This document shows positions 60,279 to 64,000 of a stretch of DNA of 64,000 nt, in pieces. The position numbers and the translations under genes were made by a program. Every line of letters starts with the position of its first letter. Position 1 is the first letter of the stretch. Source of the DNA: Paenibacillus rhizosphaerae (lineage in GTDB: Bacteria; Bacillota; Bacilli; Paenibacillales; Paenibacillaceae); the NCBI RefSeq assembly GCF_014192015.1, contig NZ_JACHXJ010000006.1, positions 124,001 through 188,000 on the forward strand, given 5' to 3'. The notes beneath the pieces were generated by a model. The model was not told the DNA's origin. It ran no database searches and saw nothing but the letters and a program-made list of their open reading frames with translations.

Positions 60279-61043
60279 TTAAAGCATCTGTCCGCCGGAT
60301 GCTTCCAGGCGCGTCCCGTTCACCCAGCCAAGCTCATCCGTGCACAAGGACGCGACAACCGGGCCGATATCGTCGGCTTCCCCGACCCTGCCCAGCGCAA
60401 TATTCGAGGCGATAAAGTCCCTCATTTGTTGATTGTCCCTTACGGATCCCCCGCCGAAGTCCGTCGCAATCGCTCCGGGGGCAACCGCGTTGACCCGAAT
60501 GCCTCGTTTTCCCCATTCTTTGGCCATATACTTCGTCAGGATCTCGATGGCCCCTTTCATGGCCGAATAAGCGCCGAATCCCTCAATCACAAAACGGGTC
60601 AGCCCCGTTGAAATATTAACCACCCTTCCGTTGTCCGCGATGCGGGGATACAGCTTCTGCGACAGGAAAAATACGCCCTTGAACTGCACGTTCAGCATGC
60701 TGTCGAACTGCTCCTCCGTCGTTTCCGCAACGGAAGCATGGATCCCGAATCCCGCATTGTTGACCAATATGTCGATTTGATCCCGATTCCACTTTTCGCT
60801 CAGCACGGTCGTCAGCTGGGAGACAAATGAATCGAAAGAGGATACGTTACCGGCATCCAGCTGCAATGCTGCGGCCTTGCGGCCATTGCCTTCTATTTCT
60901 TTGACGACTTTTTCCGCTTCATCCTTCCGGGTGTGATAAGTGATAATAACGTCAATCCCTTTAAGGGAGAGCGCTATAGCGGAATTTCTCCCCAGTCCTC
61001 TGCTGCCTCCGGTTACGAGTGCGATCTTCTGTGTTGAATTCAT
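60279..61043 (-). CDS. SDR-family oxidoreductase
   Basis: 254 residues. TGGSRGLGRNSA at 11-22, NNAG near 97, catalytic Ser in VNISTGLTRF and Y-x-x-x-K in AYSAMKG near 160. FabG-like classical SDR ending WVNGTRLEASGG. It is divergent from a MerR regulator and its promoter has the MerR 19-base spacer, so it is likely induced by that regulator. ATG with GGAGACAGG-type ribosome site. Confidence 0.88.
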   Translation of the reverse strand: MNSTQKIALVTGGSRGLGRNSAIALSLKGIDVIITYHTRKDEAEKVVKEIEGNGRKAAALQLDAGNVSSFDSFVSQLTTVLSEKWNRDQIDILVNNAGFGIHASVAETTEEQFDSMLNVQFKGVFFLSQKLYPRIADNGRVVNISTGLTRFVIEGFGAYSAMKGAIEILTKYMAKEWGKRGIRVNAVAPGAIATDFGGGSVRDNQQMRDFIASNIALGRVGEADDIGPVVASLCTDELGWVNGTRLEASGGQML

Positions 61044-61122
61044 AGTTCCTGTCTCCTTTAATTTGTATTTTAATTGCCATTGTCAACCACTTGATCCCTA
61101 GTTATTCGTGGTCTATAGTGTG

Positions 61123-61153
61123 AGCATAGTACTTCGAGTTAACTCTAAGTCAA
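61123..61153 (-). promoter_or_regulatory. MerR-type promoter/operator of the SDR gene at 60279
   Basis: Minus strand: -35 TTGACT (61148-61153), 19 bases, -10 TATGCT (61123-61128). The spacer holds the near-perfect palindrome CTTAGAGTTAACTCGAAG, the textbook operator form of AdhR-like MerR regulators. Confidence 0.75.
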
Positions 61154-61165
61154 GGGGGTAAAAAA

Positions 61166-61570
61166 TTGACCTATACGATTAACGAGGTCGCGGACAAATT
61201 CGGCCTGTCTGCGCACACCCTTCGTTTTTATGATAAAGAAGGATTAATGCCCTTTATTGGGAGGGGCAAATCCGGCAACCGGGTATTCACCGAGACCGAC
61301 CTCAATTGGGTAGCCATGGTGTGCTGCTTAAAGGATACGGGAATGTCCATCAAAGAAATCAAGCAGTACGCTGATTGGTGCATGCAGGGCATGCAAACGA
61401 TCGACGAGCGGAAGACGATGCTGGCCGATCATCGGAAACAGGTCGTGAAACAAATCGCGGATTTGAAGAAGCACCTGAACCTCATCGATTGGAAAATTGC
61501 GGTTTACGACGACCCGGAAAAGGCTGAAGAAATGTACGGCGGCCTCGAGAAAAAAACAGAGAGCACGTAA
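61166..61570 (+). CDS. MerR-family regulator (AdhR-like)
   Basis: 134 residues: TINEVADKFGLSAHTLRFYDKEGLMPFIGRGKSGNRVFTETDLNW HTH and wing, then a helical dimer region with QQMADL-like helix QVVKQIADLKKHLNLIDWKIAVYDDPEKAEEMY. It has paired Cys (VCCLKD) near 53-54 as in thiol-based AdhR/carbonyl sensors. Start is TTG, with AAGGGGG six bases upstream; no ATG in frame fits. Divergent from an SDR whose promoter it probably activates. Confidence 0.88.
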   Translation: MTYTINEVADKFGLSAHTLRFYDKEGLMPFIGRGKSGNRVFTETDLNWVAMVCCLKDTGMSIKEIKQYADWCMQGMQTIDERKTMLADHRKQVVKQIADLKKHLNLIDWKIAVYDDPEKAEEMYGGLEKKTEST

Positions 61571-61612
61571 CACTTGCTTAAGCCTGCTGGATGCTTTAAA
61601 GTACCGCAAGCC

Positions 61613-61651
61613 AAAATGGCGCCACAGGGATCCGTCCCTATGACGCCATTT
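61613..61651. terminator. Terminator between MerR and the next SDR gene
   Basis: AAAATGGCG...CGCCATTT with an inner AGGGA/TCCCT stem; can act in both directions. Confidence 0.7.
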
Positions 61652-61738
61652 ATATTTATTAAAAACTACACTCCAAACGAAGTGCGAAATGGGGATTGTC
61701 GATAGTTGTGCTACCCGGCCGCAGCTCCTTTGTACTCC

Positions 61739-62512
61739 TTACACACCGTAATGCGTAACGCCTCCATCGACAAATAAATTTTGCCCCGTAACGTAACCCG
61801 CTCCTTCGGAACAAAAAAACAGAACGGGAGCGACCACTTCCTCCAATCGGCCATATCTTCCCATTGGTGTCCGCTGTTCAATCATTTTTTGGTTATCCGG
61901 ATCATCGAGGGCTTTTGCGTTAAGAGAGGTCCGGATAAACCAAGGACTTACCGCATTGACGGTAACGCCATGCCGGGCCCACTCGCTGGCAAGCTGTCTT
62001 GTCAATTGCACGACGGCCGCTTTGCTGGGCCCATATGCCGTTGAGAAAGACAGCGTGAGTTCCGATGCCACGGAAGCGATATTTACGATACGGCCGCTTT
62101 GGCGTCCGATCATATGGCTCCCTGCCGCCTGAGACATCAGAAAAACGGATTTGAAGTTGGTATCGACCACGAAGTCCCATTCTTCCTCACTGAGTTCAAA
62201 AGCGGAATGGCGGATATTTGTCCCGGCATTGTTGACCAATATGTCGATTTTCCCGAATCTTTCCACCACTTGTTGAACGGCCGAGTCTACGGAACGCTTA
62301 TCGGTAACATCGCAAGCGGTGCCGAGCGCACGCCGCCCGGTAGCATGGCTAATCTCATGCGCGGCTGCAATCACCTCGGCCTCGGTCCGGGCAGTTAAGG
62401 CGACATCCGCCCCCGCCTGGGCAAGCCCCTCAGCAATCGTTCTTCCGATCCCGCGGCCGGCACCGGTAACGATAGCCACCTTTCCGTTCAAATCAAAGTT
62501 GACGTTGACCAC
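61739..62512 (-). CDS. SDR-family oxidoreductase, gluconate-5-dehydrogenase-like
   Basis: 257 residues. TGAGRGIGRTIA near 16-27, CDVTD, NNAG near 95, Ser in IASVASEL and YGPSK near 158, closing GQNLFVDGG. Classical FabG-type, closest in style to gluconate 5-dehydrogenases or 3-ketoacyl reductases. The GTG at 62512 is preferred: GGAGGG is seven bases upstream. Two direct repeats with ATGCAT cores lie upstream and may be operators. Confidence 0.87.
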   Translation of the reverse strand: MVNVNFDLNGKVAIVTGAGRGIGRTIAEGLAQAGADVALTARTEAEVIAAAHEISHATGRRALGTACDVTDKRSVDSAVQQVVERFGKIDILVNNAGTNIRHSAFELSEEEWDFVVDTNFKSVFLMSQAAGSHMIGRQSGRIVNIASVASELTLSFSTAYGPSKAAVVQLTRQLASEWARHGVTVNAVSPWFIRTSLNAKALDDPDNQKMIEQRTPMGRYGRLEEVVAPVLFFCSEGAGYVTGQNLFVDGGVTHYGV

Positions 62513-62529
62513 TCGATATCCCTCCAATC

Positions 62530-62592
62530 AAAATGCATATTTCTGATCATAAACCACCTATTCACATAAGTAAAATGCATATTACTTATCAT
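62530..62592. promoter_or_regulatory. Direct-repeat operator pair upstream of the SDR gene
   Basis: AAAATGCATATTTCTGATCA (from 62530) and AAAATGCATATTACTTATCA (from 62572) differ in two places and start 42 bases apart, four helical turns. A weaker third copy is near 62648. The regulator is unknown. Confidence 0.45.
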
Positions 62593-62705
62593 GACCATAT
62601 CGAATTTGTTATATAAAAATCATTTTAAAAATGATATGACATTTATATAATGCATTTGATCAAGCCACCAGGAAACCATCATGACCACTCAGTTTCAACA
62701 AAGGG

Positions 62706-63431
62706 CTACCAGGAAATGGCCCTCCGTTCCCGGAAATATCCCCCGGTAGGTCCGTCTTCTTCTTCGGCGGTTGCCAGCCACACAGCCGTATCGGCCCCCT
62801 CTGCCACCGAGTGCGGGGCATCCGTCCCACCCATATCGGTCTGCACTCTGCCCGGGCAAACCGCATTCGTTTGAATACCGTACGCCGCGGCTTCCTGGTC
62901 CACCAACACCGTCAGCGCATTCAGCATCGTTTTGGAAATCCGGTAAGCGGAGGATGAACCCTTAAGCCCGAGGAGACCCTGCATCCCCTGAAAAGAACCG
63001 AGACCGGACGACATGTTGACGATCCGCCCGTACCCTTGCTCCTTCATCAACGGCACCACCGCCTGGATCATGCGCAGCGGGCCGAAGAAGTTGGTCTCCA
63101 GCGTTTCTTTCATCACACCCTCCTCCACGTCCAGGACGGAAACGCCCCGATCCAGAATGATGCCCGCGTTGTTAATAAGGACGTCCAGCCTGCCGTGCTC
63201 CTGCCGAATTCGATACACCACCGCATCAATGCTTCCCGGATCTTGCAGATCCACTGCCTGGACCTCCAGCTCAACCCCCTCCGAGCGCAGTTCGGATACG
63301 GCTTGCCATCCCTTTTCTTCGCTCCTGCAGCCGATGATCACATGCAGCCCTTTGTGCGCCAACTGTCTGGCGATTTCTTTTCCGATACCGCGATTCCCTC
63401 CGGTGACCAGCGCTACCCGCTTGCTGCTCAT
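62706..63431 (-). CDS. SDR-family oxidoreductase
   Basis: 241 residues. TGGNRGIGKEIA near 10-21, NNAG near 87, Ser in VNMSSGLG, Y-x-x-x-K in AYRISK near 165. The pattern resembles carbonyl reductases (SDR21-like), with RVQTDMGG in the C-terminal part. It overlaps the upstream MerR gene by four bases (ATGA), so both form a coupled operon. GGAGGAAGGGGG precedes the ATG. Confidence 0.88.
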   Translation of the reverse strand: MSSKRVALVTGGNRGIGKEIARQLAHKGLHVIIGCRSEEKGWQAVSELRSEGVELEVQAVDLQDPGSIDAVVYRIRQEHGRLDVLINNAGIILDRGVSVLDVEEGVMKETLETNFFGPLRMIQAVVPLMKEQGYGRIVNMSSGLGSFQGMQGLLGLKGSSSAYRISKTMLNALTVLVDQEAAAYGIQTNAVCPGRVQTDMGGTDAPHSVAEGADTAVWLATAEEEDGPTGGYFRERRAISW

Positions 63432-63808
63432 GAATGATCGCCCCCTTCCTCCAGTTGACATCTCCAAGCGGTCAGGCATTCCCGCAAATGGTCTTCCGCC
63501 TTTCGAAGTGTATCGATCCGCTTCCCAATCTCCGCCAGCTTGGCCTCCCCCACCTGGATCGCTCCGGGCAAGCATTCCTGCCGAACCTCCTCCGATCCGG
63601 CGCATGGATAAGCATCGCTGATTTCTTTGGCGCTTAGCCCCAGGCTAAAGTACAGCTGAATGATCCGGACGCGCTCGACGTCGGACGGGTTATACTCCCG
63701 GTACCCGTTATCCAGCCGGACCGGATGAAGCAGTTCCTTCTCCTCGTAATACCGCAGTGAGCGCAGGCTCACGCCCGTGACCCGGGACAGCTCGCTAATA
63801 TGCATCAT
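63428..63808 (-). CDS. MerR-family regulator
   Basis: 126 residues: HISELSRVTGVSLRSLRYYEEKELLHPVRLDNGYREYNPSDVERVRIIQLYFSLGLS, then a helical tail (KRIDTLRKAEDHLRECLTAWRCQL). Unlike the other three MerR genes it is in the same operon as its SDR partner and precedes it. AAAGGGAG lies before the double ATG. Its promoter has the same MerR operator geometry, so it probably autoregulates. Confidence 0.9.
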   Translation of the reverse strand: MMHISELSRVTGVSLRSLRYYEEKELLHPVRLDNGYREYNPSDVERVRIIQLYFSLGLSAKEISDAYPCAGSEEVRQECLPGAIQVGEAKLAEIGKRIDTLRKAEDHLRECLTAWRCQLEEGGDHS

Positions 63809-63850
63809 CGTTACTCCCTTTCATTGGCCTTGCAGCCATCTGTTAACGCA

Positions 63851-63881
63851 AGTGTAAACCCTCACATCATGTGAAGGTCAA
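63851..63881 (-). promoter_or_regulatory. MerR-type promoter/operator of the MerR-SDR operon
   Basis: -35 TTGACC (63876-63881), 19 bases, -10 TACACT (63851-63856). The spacer carries CTTCACAT-G-ATGTGAGG, an imperfect palindrome. Confidence 0.6.
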
Positions 63882-63966
63882 GCGGTGATTTGCGGGTAGA
63901 TTCATCATTCACTCTGATCGAAGGGCTGTCCGTAAAATTTTCTGGTAAGTGTCTGGAAAACGGGAC

Positions 63967-63995
63967 TGACGGAGGATCTTGACCTCGGTCTTTTT
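63967..63995 (+). terminator. Hairpin with T tail at the window edge
   Basis: GAC-G-GAGG pairs with CCTC-G-GTC across ATCTTGA, followed by five T. No coding region lies in front of it within the window (63885-63966); it may belong to an RNA or to a leader whose gene is outside. Confidence 0.4.
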
Positions 63996-64000
63996 AGGGG

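Overview
The window looks like a chromosomal segment of a Paenibacillus-type Gram-positive bacterium. The evidence is the protein families: two-component pairs of YesM/YesN type beside LplA/LplB-type sugar ABC genes, a YheC/D-like ATP-grasp protein, a trio resembling B. subtilis yoaS-yozG-yoaT, a hybrid kinase paired with a SARP-like regulator, strong AGGAGG ribosome sites and U-tailed intrinsic terminators. The species assignment is inference; no rRNA is present. All coordinates and matches were read by eye.

Layout. 1-5.4 kb: end of an amino-acid permease, a YdcF-like protein, tRNA-Pro(GGG), a divergent MerR/SDR pair, an unrecognised small protein, the decayed tail of a second SDR gene and a YfcE-like phosphoesterase. 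5.4-15.5 kb: one minus-strand operon for an acidic or modified oligosaccharide (two LplB/YtcP-type permeases, a binding lipoprotein, AraC-type response regulator, sensor kinase, SDR, heparinase II/III-like enzyme, KdgF-like cupin). 15.67-16.87 kb: three tandem copies of a ~370-nt structured repeat without a convincing gene, the most unusual element of the window. 16.9-23.2 kb: SDR, MerR/CMD pair, a small inverted-repeat element, ATP-grasp protein, the yoaS-yozG-yoaT-like trio and a royal-jelly/yellow-like protein. 23.1-27.4 kb: a 1041-residue hybrid sensor kinase with its SARP-type response regulator. 27.7-32.5 kb: CYTH protein, methyltransferase with a structured leader, divergent TetR/NmrA pair, ring-cleaving dioxygenase.

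32.6-59.0 kb: about 26 kb of genes all on the minus strand. It starts with a LacI regulator and a sugar ABC importer, then an amidohydrolase, a toroid-type glycosidase-like protein, a sedoheptulokinase-like kinase, Asp/Glu racemase-like protein, class II ketose-bisphosphate aldolase, GH38 alpha-mannosidase, class II (adducin) aldolase, DUF1537 kinase, SIS isomerase, ROK protein, Sip1/GH36-type alpha-galactosidase, a double FAD oxidoreductase, a lipoprotein and an FGGY kinase. The palindrome GGGAACGTTCCC occurs three times upstream of lacI and twice inside genes of the block, suggesting one regulon. 59.6-64 kb: ferritin-like protein and a run of SDR and MerR genes.

Recurring regulatory themes: four MerR-linked promoters with a 19-bp spacer and the same operator placement, and two MerR genes whose extended -10 box lies six bases before the start codon, implying leaderless mRNAs.
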